The position numbers and the translations under genes are program-made. From assembly GCF_011761355.1 (NCBI RefSeq), contig NZ_JAASRW010000005.1:372001-436000 (forward strand): a stretch of 64,000 bases of DNA. The letters run 5' to 3'. Below the pieces are notes generated by a model. The model was not told the DNA's origin. It did not search any database and saw nothing but the letters and a program-made list of their open reading frames with translations. Shown piece by piece: positions 23,733 through 31,780 of the stretch. Source of the DNA: Paenibacillus lupini (lineage in GTDB: Bacteria; Bacillota; Bacilli; Paenibacillales; Paenibacillaceae). The first letter of the stretch is position 1. Each line of letters begins with the position of its first letter.

Positions 23733-24920
23733 ATGAAAGAATTGACCTGCATAGTTGTTGGGGGAGGATTCGCTGGTATTCATGCGATGAAGGCGATTCA
23801 GAAAGCTCATAGAGCAATTGGAGGTGAGCAAAAGCTTAATCTGATCTTGCTTGATCAGCAGTCGCATCATGTACGGAAGGTATTATTATTTCGGCCTGCC
23901 GTTAGCAGCAGCAATATTACTGTTCCTTGGGAGCAGCTGCTGCCGGTGGATTCTGTATTTATCCAGGGTTCGGTAGAGCAAGTAGAGCCGAAGGACAAAA
24001 TTCTTTTATATACCGACTTTGAAGGGAACCAGCATTGGCTTGCTTATGATGTTCTTGTTATGGCAATCGGGAGTGTTGCGCGCAGGCTGGAAGCGGAACA
24101 TGGGGGAATTACGTTAACCGGTGTAAGCACTGCTTCACAGATTTACGACCTATGGCAGGATAATATGAGAAGAGCGGCTGAAGAGAAAAGCAAGGAAGAA
24201 CGGCAGCGATTACTAACAGCAGCGGTTGCAGGAGCGGGCATATCTGGTGTTGAGACAGCTGCTGAGCTTGCTTTTGCTATGAGGTCGGAAGCTGGAAAAT
24301 ATGGAATCCATCCCTCAGAGGTCAATGTTCATCTCATTAATGCGCAAGAACGGTTGTTTCTGGAGGGGCCATCCAAAGTCAGCCAAAAGCTGGAGCAGGA
24401 TCTTGCGGAATGCGGAGTTACGGTGCACCATAAGCGGAAAGCACTTCGGGAGGAGGAGGGCAGCCTTCTTTTATCCGATGGTGATGCATTGCCGGTGGGC
24501 CTCACCGTATGGACGCTTGGTCTTATGCCAAATCCTGCTCTTCGTACAATGGGACTGCCTCTAGCAGACAACGGACGTGTAATTGTAGATGAGTGCTACA
24601 GGGTTCCAGACGCGGACGGAGTGTATGCCATTGGCGATAATGCTTATATTGTGGAGCGGGTGAGCGGTAAGGTGAGTCAAATGACTTGTAAAGAGGCGAT
24701 TCCGCAAGCACAGCGTTTGGGTAAAATTGTTGCGGCAGATTTAATAGGAGGCGAAGCGCCTAAGCATAAAGCGGTGATGGATGCTTTTACGATTGGGCTT
24801 GGTCCGGGACGAGGGCTGCTGTGGACGCACAAATGGGGGCTTGATATAATCATCACGGGTAAGCTTGCTTACAAAATTAAATGCTTTACCTGGGATCTTG
24901 CCAGTATGCTGAAATCGTAA
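23733..24920 (+). CDS. NAD(P)/FAD-dependent oxidoreductase, NDH-2-like
   Basis: 395 residues from the ATG with AAGGGAGAGG before it. Rossmann FAD motif IVVGGGFAGIHAMKAI, second nucleotide motif AVAGAGISGVETAAEL and C-terminal FAD contact VYAIGDNAYI. The family covers type II NADH dehydrogenases and related quinone or ferredoxin reductases; there is no clear membrane-anchoring helix at the end. It is the first gene of an apparent three-gene operon with an ECF41 sigma factor (11 bp downstream) and a VOC protein. ECF41 sigma factors are often next to oxidoreductase-type genes, which they may control. Confidence 0.85.
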   Translation: MKELTCIVVGGGFAGIHAMKAIQKAHRAIGGEQKLNLILLDQQSHHVRKVLLFRPAVSSSNITVPWEQLLPVDSVFIQGSVEQVEPKDKILLYTDFEGNQHWLAYDVLVMAIGSVARRLEAEHGGITLTGVSTASQIYDLWQDNMRRAAEEKSKEERQRLLTAAVAGAGISGVETAAELAFAMRSEAGKYGIHPSEVNVHLINAQERLFLEGPSKVSQKLEQDLAECGVTVHHKRKALREEEGSLLLSDGDALPVGLTVWTLGLMPNPALRTMGLPLADNGRVIVDECYRVPDADGVYAIGDNAYIVERVSGKVSQMTCKEAIPQAQRLGKIVAADLIGGEAPKHKAVMDAFTIGLGPGRGLLWTHKWGLDIIITGKLAYKIKCFTWDLASMLKS

Positions 24921-24931
24921 GGAGCTATGAC

Positions 24932-25792
24932 ATGGTAGAACTGTATAAGCAGTATCAAAAGCTGCTGTTCCGCCTTGCTTATCAATTAACGGGCTCGGCT
25001 GCTGATGCGGAAGACGCCGTGCAGGATGTATTCGTTAAAGTGCAGAATATGAGTATGGAGCGGCTGCATGAGCCAAAAGCTTACCTGTGTAAAATGATGA
25101 CGAATCATTGTATTGACCAGCTGCGATCTGCACGTAAAAGACGGGAGTTATATATCGGACCATGGCTTCCGGAACCGGTATATGATGATAGCAGCTTTGA
25201 AGCAGCTGAGCATCACGAAACGCTTTCTTATGCGATGCTGGTGCTGCTTGAGAGACTAACGCCTGCTGAACGGGCCGTCTTTGTTCTACGCGAAGCGCTG
25301 TGCTTCGACTATCCTGCAATCGCTGAGCTGACTGACAAGAGCGAACAAAATTGCCGCAAGATCATGAGTAGGGCAAAAGCAAAGATGGGAATAACAGAAG
25401 AAGACCTGATTGAGCATGGTGCTGTTCAGCAACAATGGATTGAGCAATTTCTTGGTGCACTATCTCAAGGCAAAGTGGATGAGGTCCTGTCCCTACTTCA
25501 CGAGGATGCCATCTTATTCTCAGATGGAGGCGGAAAAGTTACTGCAGCCATTCGGCCAATTGTATCTTCTGGACGAGTGGCCCAGTTCCTGCTTGGTACT
25601 ATTCGTAAAGCAGAGCAGGAGGAGGGTGGCTTTTCTGTGGAGCTCGCAACCATTGGCGGTGAAATCGGTATTCTTTTACGGCAGGATGGAATTGTAACAA
25701 CTGCGACCTTCATTCAATGGAAGCAAAGCAAAGCACAGGAAATCTATATTGTCCGAAATCCGGATAAGCTTGAGAAGCTGCAAACAAAATGA
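24932..25792 (+). CDS. ECF41-type sigma factor (SigJ-like) with NTF2-like domain
   Basis: 286 residues from the ATG with AAGGAG eight bases before it. Sigma region 2 has AYQLTGSAADAEDAVQDVF, the inter-domain motif is WLPEP, and region 4 has LTPAERAVFVLREA. The C-terminal SnoaL/NTF2-like extension (about residues 165-286) holds DGGGK and ends with NPDKL. The three motifs WLPEP, DGGGK and NPDKL are diagnostic for ECF41, in which the extension replaces a separate anti-sigma factor. It is co-transcribed with the upstream flavoprotein gene. The target promoters and signal are unknown. Confidence 0.92.
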   Translation: MVELYKQYQKLLFRLAYQLTGSAADAEDAVQDVFVKVQNMSMERLHEPKAYLCKMMTNHCIDQLRSARKRRELYIGPWLPEPVYDDSSFEAAEHHETLSYAMLVLLERLTPAERAVFVLREALCFDYPAIAELTDKSEQNCRKIMSRAKAKMGITEEDLIEHGAVQQQWIEQFLGALSQGKVDEVLSLLHEDAILFSDGGGKVTAAIRPIVSSGRVAQFLLGTIRKAEQEEGGFSVELATIGGEIGILLRQDGIVTTATFIQWKQSKAQEIYIVRNPDKLEKLQTK

Positions 25793-25814
25793 CGATTAAA
25801 GGAGTTTGAGCCAA

Positions 25815-26216
25815 ATGAAGTCTGTAAGTTCATTCCTCATGTTTCAAGGAAATGATGCAGAAGAAGCAATAACATTTTACACTTCTTTAATTGAAGATTC
25901 GGAGATTACAAGCATTACACGTTACGGCGCCGATGGGCCTGGTAAAGAAGGCAGTGTTATACAAGCCAGCTTCTCACTGAAAGGCCAGTCTTTTATGTGC
26001 ATCGACAGTTATGTGAAACATGCATTTACGTTCACGCCATCATTCTCCATATTTCTAACCTGTGACTCCGAAGAAGAGGTTGATCGGTTGTTTGAAGCAC
26101 TTTCAACTAGCGGCAGTGTATTAATGCCTCTTGGTGAATATCCATTCGCCAAACGATTCGGCTGGCTGAACGACCGGTTCGGTATATCGTGGCAATTGAG
26201 TTTGCCAAATGCATAA
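25815..26216 (+). CDS. VOC family protein, PhnB-like
   Basis: A 133-residue vicinal-oxygen-chelate protein of the PhnB / '3-demethylubiquinone methyltransferase-like' group. It contains FLMFQGNDAEEAITFYTSL and ends ERFGWLNDRFGISWQL-like (here KRFGWLNDRFGISWQL). The ATG at 25815 has AAAGGAG ten bases upstream; the TTG at 25806 is too close to the site. It is third in the operon with the ECF41 sigma factor. Small proteins of this type accompany ECF sigma factors in many genomes; function unknown. Confidence 0.83.
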   Translation: MKSVSSFLMFQGNDAEEAITFYTSLIEDSEITSITRYGADGPGKEGSVIQASFSLKGQSFMCIDSYVKHAFTFTPSFSIFLTCDSEEEVDRLFEALSTSGSVLMPLGEYPFAKRFGWLNDRFGISWQLSLPNA

Positions 26217-26244
26217 GCATAGGGCTTAAAAGAGTGAATCATAC

Positions 26245-26277
26245 AAAAAACACGCCCGTTACCGGACGTGTTTTTTT
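26245..26277. terminator. Terminator between the VOC gene and the convergent oxidoreductase gene
   Basis: AAAAAACACG and CGTGTTTTTTT flank a CCCG/CGG stem; A and T tracts suit both directions. Confidence 0.85.
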
Positions 26278-26284
26278 ATATTAT

Positions 26285-27385
26285 TTATTTCGCTACTTTT
26301 TCGCGATTGAGATAGACGGTCTCGCCTGTACGAGCGGATTCGTAAATCGCTTCCAAAATCTCCGTTACAACAAGTGCTTGCTCAGCCTTAACAACCAGAT
26401 CTGTGTCGTTCAGGATCGCATTAATCCAAGCTGCACATTCAACATCGATATCGCGCTCCGATGCGCCGTCGTAGAATGCAACGCCACCAGCGGAGAGGTC
26501 AACTTCTTTCACAAACAAGCGGCTGTTTTCTTCACCATTGATGCGGAGACCATTTTTCATGTCTGCTCCGCCTTCTGTACCGCAAAGCGTACATTTTGCT
26601 TCATCGATATCAAGTGTATTCAGCGCCCAGCTTGCTTCAAGCGTGATTGTTGCGCCGTTCTCCATTTTGATGAAGCCTACAGCTGAATCTTCAACTGTAA
26701 ATTTCGCTGGATCCCATGGGCCCCAAGCGTTAGCTGCATTTTCTTTGGAACCAAGCTTGTGGAACACGGAGCCTGTTACCGATACCGGCTTATAGTTATC
26801 CATCATCCAAAGCGTCAGATCAAGAGCGTGTGTACCGATATCGATAAGTGGTCCGCCGCCTTGTTTCTCTTCGTCAAGGAATACGCCCCAAGTTGGAACT
26901 GCGCGGCGACGAATCGCATGAGCACGTGCATAGTAAATTTCACCAAGATCGCCTTGCTCACATACTTTTTTCAGGTATTGGCTGTCCGGACGGAAACGGT
27001 TGTTGTAACCTATCGTCAGCTTTTTGCCAGTACGTTTGGCAGCATCCAGCATCGCTCTTGCTTCAGCCGCTGTCTTCGCCATTGGCTTCTCGCACATAAC
27101 ATGCTTGCCAGCTTCCAGCGAATCGATCGCAATAAAGGAATGGGAGTCGTTTGGTGTTAATACATGAACAACATCAATAGATGGGTCTGCAATCAGCTCG
27201 CGGTAATCGGAATATACTTTCGAACCTTCTTTGCCGTATTTTTGCTGTGCTTCTGCAGCGCGTTCTTCCACGATGTCACAGAAAGCAACGATTTCTACGT
27301 TCTTGTTTTTGCTAAGAGCAGGAAGATGTTTGCCGTTAGCGATACCGCCGCAGCCAATAATACCAATTTTCAATAATTTACTCAT
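26285..27385 (-). CDS. Gfo/Idh/MocA family oxidoreductase
   Basis: 366 residues. N-terminal Rossmann domain with IGIIGCGGIANGKHLPAL and the catalytic-lysine motif MCEKPMAKTAAEA, then the C-terminal domain with GGGPLIDIGTHALDLTLWMM, whose Asp and His are typical active-site residues. Such enzymes use NAD(P) to oxidise or reduce sugars and inositols. It is divergent from a second Gfo/Idh/MocA gene, an AraC regulator and an MFS transporter, indicating a carbohydrate locus. It has its own sigma-A promoter at 27425-27454. Confidence 0.92.
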   Translation of the reverse strand: MSKLLKIGIIGCGGIANGKHLPALSKNKNVEIVAFCDIVEERAAEAQQKYGKEGSKVYSDYRELIADPSIDVVHVLTPNDSHSFIAIDSLEAGKHVMCEKPMAKTAAEARAMLDAAKRTGKKLTIGYNNRFRPDSQYLKKVCEQGDLGEIYYARAHAIRRRAVPTWGVFLDEEKQGGGPLIDIGTHALDLTLWMMDNYKPVSVTGSVFHKLGSKENAANAWGPWDPAKFTVEDSAVGFIKMENGATITLEASWALNTLDIDEAKCTLCGTEGGADMKNGLRINGEENSRLFVKEVDLSAGGVAFYDGASERDIDVECAAWINAILNDTDLVVKAEQALVVTEILEAIYESARTGETVYLNREKVAK

Positions 27386-27424
27386 GTTCAGCCTCCGTTA
27401 TAAGTAAAATATGTTTATGCCATT

Positions 27425-27454
27425 ACTATAGGTTTGACCGATATTTGGAGTCAA
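27425..27454 (-). promoter_or_regulatory. Sigma-A promoter of the Gfo/Idh/MocA gene
   Basis: On the minus strand TTGACT, 18 bases, TATAGT, about 40 bases before the start codon. Confidence 0.75.
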
Positions 27455-27606
27455 TAAGTCTAGAGAAATGTTCTTGTCTATGTCGTATTATTATAGTCAG
27501 ATTGTCTTTATGTTCTAGTTTTCCTTTAGGGAATGGTGTGCTACCTTAGAAATAAGTCGCGAATATGAAGTGATCGCAATCATTTAATTTAAGGAGTGGA
27601 CGTTAT

Positions 27607-28599
27607 ATGATTAGAGTCGCAATGTTGAGCTATTGGCATGTACATGCATGGGATTATACGAGAGAGGCACAAGCACATCCGAATACGGAAATTGTAGCAG
27701 TATGGGATGAAATCCCTACAAGAGGCGAAGAAGCTGCGACTAAATTAGGTGTTCCTTTTATTGCAAACCTGGATGAACTGCTTGCTAGAGAAGATATTGA
27801 CGGCGTAATCGTGGATACACCAACAAACATCCACCGTGACGTAATGGTGAAGGCTGCTCAGGCGGGCAAGCATATTTTCACTGAAAAAGTGCTTGCGCTT
27901 ACAACAAAAGAAGTGAACGAAATTGTAAACGCTGTAGAAGAAGCAGGTGTGAAGCTGACCGTTTCGCTGCCAAGATTAAATGATTGGTATACAACAACTA
28001 TTCAGAAGGTACTGGAGTCAGGTGATATCGGAACCGTTACTATGGTCCGGGTTCGTTTGTCACATAACGGTGCAACTGCTAACTGGCTTCCTGAGCACTT
28101 CTACAATCTCGAGCAATGCGGTGGCGGCGCTCTGATTGATCTGGGATGCCACCCGATGTATTTGACAAGATTGTTCCTGGGCGAATTGCCTGTACAGGTT
28201 CAAGCTTCATTCGGCTATGTAACTGGTAAAAAAGTAGAGGACAACGCGGTATCCATTCTTACAACGGCAAATGGTGCGCTTGGTATTGTAGAAGCGGGCT
28301 TTGTTAATGCGCATTCTCCATTTACAATTGAGGTGCATGGTACAGAAGGCTCGCTGCTGTACGGTACACCAGATTCCAAAGTACTGGTTCGCAGCAATAA
28401 AAACGGCGAATCAGAGTGGATCGCAGTTGAGCAGGAAAGCGGTCGTAACAAAGCTTTCGAGCAATGGGCATCGCATATTCAAAGCAATACAGTTGCTGTA
28501 GATAACATTCGTATGGCACAAGAGCTGACGATGCTTATGGAAGCTTCTAACCGTTCGGTTGCAGAGAAGAGAGCTGTACGTCTTGAAGAGCTCAACTGA
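27607..28599 (+). CDS. Gfo/Idh/MocA family oxidoreductase (second)
   Basis: 330 residues. The fold is clear from GALIDLGCHPMYLTRLFLG and FTEKVLALTTKEV, but the nucleotide-binding loop is MLSYWHVHAWDY instead of a GxGxxG motif, and the usual EKP is EKV. This variant occurs in a sub-branch of the family and may shift cofactor position or activity. AAGGAG lies before the ATG. The next gene, an AraC regulator, starts five bases after the stop, so the two probably form a unit that may also include the MFS gene. Confidence 0.88.
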   Translation: MIRVAMLSYWHVHAWDYTREAQAHPNTEIVAVWDEIPTRGEEAATKLGVPFIANLDELLAREDIDGVIVDTPTNIHRDVMVKAAQAGKHIFTEKVLALTTKEVNEIVNAVEEAGVKLTVSLPRLNDWYTTTIQKVLESGDIGTVTMVRVRLSHNGATANWLPEHFYNLEQCGGGALIDLGCHPMYLTRLFLGELPVQVQASFGYVTGKKVEDNAVSILTTANGALGIVEAGFVNAHSPFTIEVHGTEGSLLYGTPDSKVLVRSNKNGESEWIAVEQESGRNKAFEQWASHIQSNTVAVDNIRMAQELTMLMEASNRSVAEKRAVRLEELN

Positions 28600-28603
28600 A
28601 ATC

Positions 28604-29611
28604 ATGTCTAGTGGGGATGAACGGGAGCAGGCAGCAGAGTCAGACAGCAAAGTGAATGCGAGACCGTATCCTTATGCAATCATGAAAGATAAGATGGATG
28701 CGCTTGAACGGCTTGATCTGCATTTTAGATGGGGACGTTACGGCATTCGCGTATTGAAATGGCATTTAACCACCTTCAAACCGGGGCATGTCATCAAATT
28801 TCATAAACATTCGGAGTTTGAATTTCATTTTATACCTCGAGGCAAGGGAACTGTTACCCTTATCGACCATATCTATAAGCTGAACAGCGGCATGTTCTAT
28901 TTGACAGGTCCCGGTGTTGTCCATCAACAGACAGCCGATGCTCGTTCTGGAATGGAAGAGTTATGCCTGCATGTTGATATTACTCATCTTTCAGATGAGC
29001 CAGGTACAGAAGAATGGGGAGCGGAGTGGGAGAATAAGGAATCGGAAGCCTGCATGCAGGCGCTGATTGATTTTCCTCTTCGTCCGTTTATGGATCAGCA
29101 TGATGCGATGACATGTTTCCTGCAGGCGTATATAGCTTGGCGATCTGGAGAACTTGGCGCTTATACCACGATACGACAGGCCCTAATTCAGATTCTGCTT
29201 CGTGCGGCAAAAGCGACTGTTGATCGGGAAGGGCAGCAGATGCTGCCTTCCCGAGATATTCAGGCGCATCGCTTCGAGATGGCCCAGCAGTATATTTACG
29301 ACAATTACGCAAGGCCGCTTACTTTGCAGGAGGTTGCGGACCGCATTCAGATCAGCACAAGACAGCTCCAGCGGGTATTTCACCGTTATGGGGTAAGCTC
29401 CTTCAGCAGTTATTTGGAGGATTTCCGGCTGCAGCGTATTTGCGAAGAACTGGTGGAGACGTCGAATACGGTAGAATCAATTGCGGTCAACCACGGCTTT
29501 ACGAACACCAACTATTTGTTCCAAGTATTCAAGAGAAAGATGGGAATGACCCCTTTGGCTTATCGTCAGAGTCATGCCCCTCAAGTAACGAATTCTCAAG
29601 GGACGCAATAG
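28604..29611 (+). CDS. AraC family regulator with cupin-type sensor domain
   Basis: About 335 residues. The N-terminal cupin part has FKPGHVIKFHKHSEFEFHFI and SGMFYLTGPGVVHQQ. The C-terminal double helix-turn-helix has LTLQEVADRIQISTRQLQRV and ESIAVNHGFTNTNYLFQVF, then KRKMGMTPLAYR. The start is uncertain: the ATG at 28604 fits the gap after the previous gene but has a poor ribosome site, and an upstream start would overlap it. It probably controls the sugar oxidoreductase genes around it. Confidence 0.85.
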   Translation: MSSGDEREQAAESDSKVNARPYPYAIMKDKMDALERLDLHFRWGRYGIRVLKWHLTTFKPGHVIKFHKHSEFEFHFIPRGKGTVTLIDHIYKLNSGMFYLTGPGVVHQQTADARSGMEELCLHVDITHLSDEPGTEEWGAEWENKESEACMQALIDFPLRPFMDQHDAMTCFLQAYIAWRSGELGAYTTIRQALIQILLRAAKATVDREGQQMLPSRDIQAHRFEMAQQYIYDNYARPLTLQEVADRIQISTRQLQRVFHRYGVSSFSSYLEDFRLQRICEELVETSNTVESIAVNHGFTNTNYLFQVFKRKMGMTPLAYRQSHAPQVTNSQGTQ

Positions 29612-29651
29612 AAGATGAGGCAAGGGGCCGATCCTTGCTTCATCTTTTTTT
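29612..29651 (+). terminator. Terminator after the AraC gene
   Basis: AAGATGAGGCAAGG and CCTTGCTTCATCTT pair with a small internal mismatch, followed by a T tract. Confidence 0.85.
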
Positions 29652-29694
29652 GTGTTATACTAAACAAAGTAAAGTAACTTCGTAAGGAAACTAG

Positions 29695-31044
29695 GTGAAC
29701 AACTTGAATGACAGAATTGTAATGCCCGTATGGATGCTGGGCTTGTTTGTCGTTGTCATGAATACGACAATGTTTAACGTCTCAGTACCAAGTATTATTA
29801 ACGATTTGAGTATTTCATCCGATCTCGGATCATGGATTGTATCCAGTTATTCGATTGGATATGCTTTATCAACCGTCATCTACAGCCGCTTGTCGGACAT
29901 TGCCCCGATCCGCAGGCTTGTTGCGATAGGCCTGCTCATATTAGGATTATCATCCGTTCTAGGTATTTTTGCACATAGTTTCGCTCTGCTGCTGACAGCA
30001 AGAATTTTGCAATCGGCTGGAGCAGGTGCGATGGCGGGGCTTGGACTTGTATTGGCAAGCCGATATATCCCGATCGAGAGAAGAGGCAAGGCGATTTCGA
30101 TGATAGCAGCCGGTAGTGCGATGGCGTTTGGACTTGGGCCAATCGTTGGTGGTGTGATCAGCGAATACTTTGGATGGAATGGCTTGTTTGTTGTTACTTG
30201 CCTTGTGTTAGTTATCCTGCCGATCCTGCTGAAGCTGCTGCCTAAAGAAAATCCAAAACCTGCAAAATTTGATTACTTCGGGGCGGCATGGATAGTTATC
30301 AACGCGACGACATTATTACTTGCCGTAACCCAGCAGTCTTTAATTTGGTTTGCAGTAAGTGTAGTGACGATCGTCCTGCATGTGCTTCATATTCGTAAGT
30401 CGAAAGGTGAAGGGACTTTTGTTAATCCAGAAGTATTCCGACAGCCTGGTTATAACCGCCTGCTTGTTGTCGGATTCTGTCTGCTGATTATTAACCTGGG
30501 CAATTTGTTCCTGATGCCGCTAGTTCTTGCGAATTTGTTCCACAAATCAGAGCTGTTGATTGGTTTCCTCATTGCACCAGGAGCAATCCTGTCTGCGATG
30601 CTTACACCATTTGTTGGGCGCTGGCTTGACCGTTACGGCAATATCCGGTTCCTGTTTATTGGAACAGTGATCCTGACAGCTGTCGTTGCCTTATTCATGA
30701 CCTTTGTAGGACGATCGCCGTTTGTCATTATGTGCGGGTACTTGCTCTTCTCTCCTGCCTTCTCGGCAACGCTGGCTTCGCTGAATAATCAGACGTCCAG
30801 CATTTTGCCGAGGCATCTGATTGGTTCAGGTATGGGGATGATGCAGCTAATTCAATTTTTCGGGGGATCATTGTCGGTGGCGATCTGTGGATTGCTGCTC
30901 CATAAGATGAGCAATACCTCTCTGGAGCATGCGTATAACCATGTGTACCAGCTGCTATTCTTATGTCCGGTTATTGCGATTGTGATGCTGGGCTGGTATT
31001 ACTCGTCTTATCGTAAAAGAGTACAAGCTCATAAGCTTGTTTAA
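29695..31044 (+). CDS. MFS transporter, drug/metabolite type
   Basis: 449 residues beginning with GTG six bases after AAGGAA. About twelve to fourteen membrane helices, with the motif YSRLSDIAPIRR in the loop after TM2 and AGAGAMAGLGLVLASRYIP in TM4-5; this pattern fits the EmrB/QacA (DHA2) exporters. A promoter -10 TATACT lies about 40 bases before it, after the preceding terminator, so it has its own transcript. The substrate cannot be predicted; proximity to sugar oxidoreductase genes may be incidental. Confidence 0.88.
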   Translation: MNNLNDRIVMPVWMLGLFVVVMNTTMFNVSVPSIINDLSISSDLGSWIVSSYSIGYALSTVIYSRLSDIAPIRRLVAIGLLILGLSSVLGIFAHSFALLLTARILQSAGAGAMAGLGLVLASRYIPIERRGKAISMIAAGSAMAFGLGPIVGGVISEYFGWNGLFVVTCLVLVILPILLKLLPKENPKPAKFDYFGAAWIVINATTLLLAVTQQSLIWFAVSVVTIVLHVLHIRKSKGEGTFVNPEVFRQPGYNRLLVVGFCLLIINLGNLFLMPLVLANLFHKSELLIGFLIAPGAILSAMLTPFVGRWLDRYGNIRFLFIGTVILTAVVALFMTFVGRSPFVIMCGYLLFSPAFSATLASLNNQTSSILPRHLIGSGMGMMQLIQFFGGSLSVAICGLLLHKMSNTSLEHAYNHVYQLLFLCPVIAIVMLGWYYSSYRKRVQAHKLV

Positions 31045-31080
31045 GGTGGGTAGTATTACCCGGGTAATTAACATAATTAA

Positions 31081-31115
31081 ACAAAGGACGCAGCCATCAT
31101 GGCTGCGTCCTTTGT
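31081..31115. terminator. Bidirectional terminator between the MFS and udk genes
   Basis: ACAAAGGACGCAGCC and GGCTGCGTCCTTTGT form a perfect 15-bp stem with a 5-nt loop. Confidence 0.92.
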
Positions 31116-31120
31116 TATTA

Positions 31121-31729
31121 TTAGAAGTATTTCTCCATCAGAATGGATAACATTTGGATGCCAACTTCATTTTTTCCGCCTTCGGGAATGATGATGTCGG
31201 CGTATTTTTTGGACGGTTCGATAAAAGCTTCATGCATCGGTTTGACCGTCTTAAGGTATTGGTCATGTATGGATTGAATCGAGCGTCCGCGTTCTTCGAT
31301 ATCCCGCAATACACGGCGCAAGATTCGGACATCGGGATCGGTGTCCACGAATACTTTAATGTCGAGCATCGCCCGTAAATTCTCATCGGAGAGGACATGT
31401 AGACCTTCAATGACCACGATCTTGCATGGCTTTAGCTCTACCGTCTTATCCTTAAAGCGGGAATGTGACGCGAAATCGTAAATAGGCGCCTCGGCAGCTT
31501 CTCCAGCTTTCAGTTGTTTCAAATGCTCGACCAACAAATCATTGTCGAAGACAAGCGGGTGATCATAGTTCAGCCCTTCGCGCTCAGCGAATGTCAAATG
31601 GGGATGATCCTTGTAATAATTATCTTGCGAGATGAAGGTCACCTTGTCTGCGCCAAGGCGTTCTATAACAGAGCGTGCCACTGAGGTTTTCCCCGAACCA
31701 GTGCCGCCTGCAATACCAATAATAAGCAT
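31121..31729 (-). CDS. udk: Uridine kinase
   Basis: A 202-residue P-loop kinase with GIAGGTGSGKTSVARSVIE at the N-terminus, FISQDNYYKDHPHL, YDHPLVFDNDLL, and the lid segment RILRRVLRDIEERGRSIQS. It phosphorylates uridine and cytidine in pyrimidine salvage with ATP or GTP. It lies 50 bp after the FGGY kinase gene of a catabolic operon on the same strand; I see no terminator between, so read-through is possible, but a GGGGGC ribosome site and AT-rich upstream sequence suggest its own promoter. Confidence 0.94.
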   Translation of the reverse strand: MLIIGIAGGTGSGKTSVARSVIERLGADKVTFISQDNYYKDHPHLTFAEREGLNYDHPLVFDNDLLVEHLKQLKAGEAAEAPIYDFASHSRFKDKTVELKPCKIVVIEGLHVLSDENLRAMLDIKVFVDTDPDVRILRRVLRDIEERGRSIQSIHDQYLKTVKPMHEAFIEPSKKYADIIIPEGGKNEVGIQMLSILMEKYF

Positions 31730-31780
31730 AATTGTTCTAAAAGCCCCCTAGTTTATAAGCCCATCAATTCCAGTATTGTA

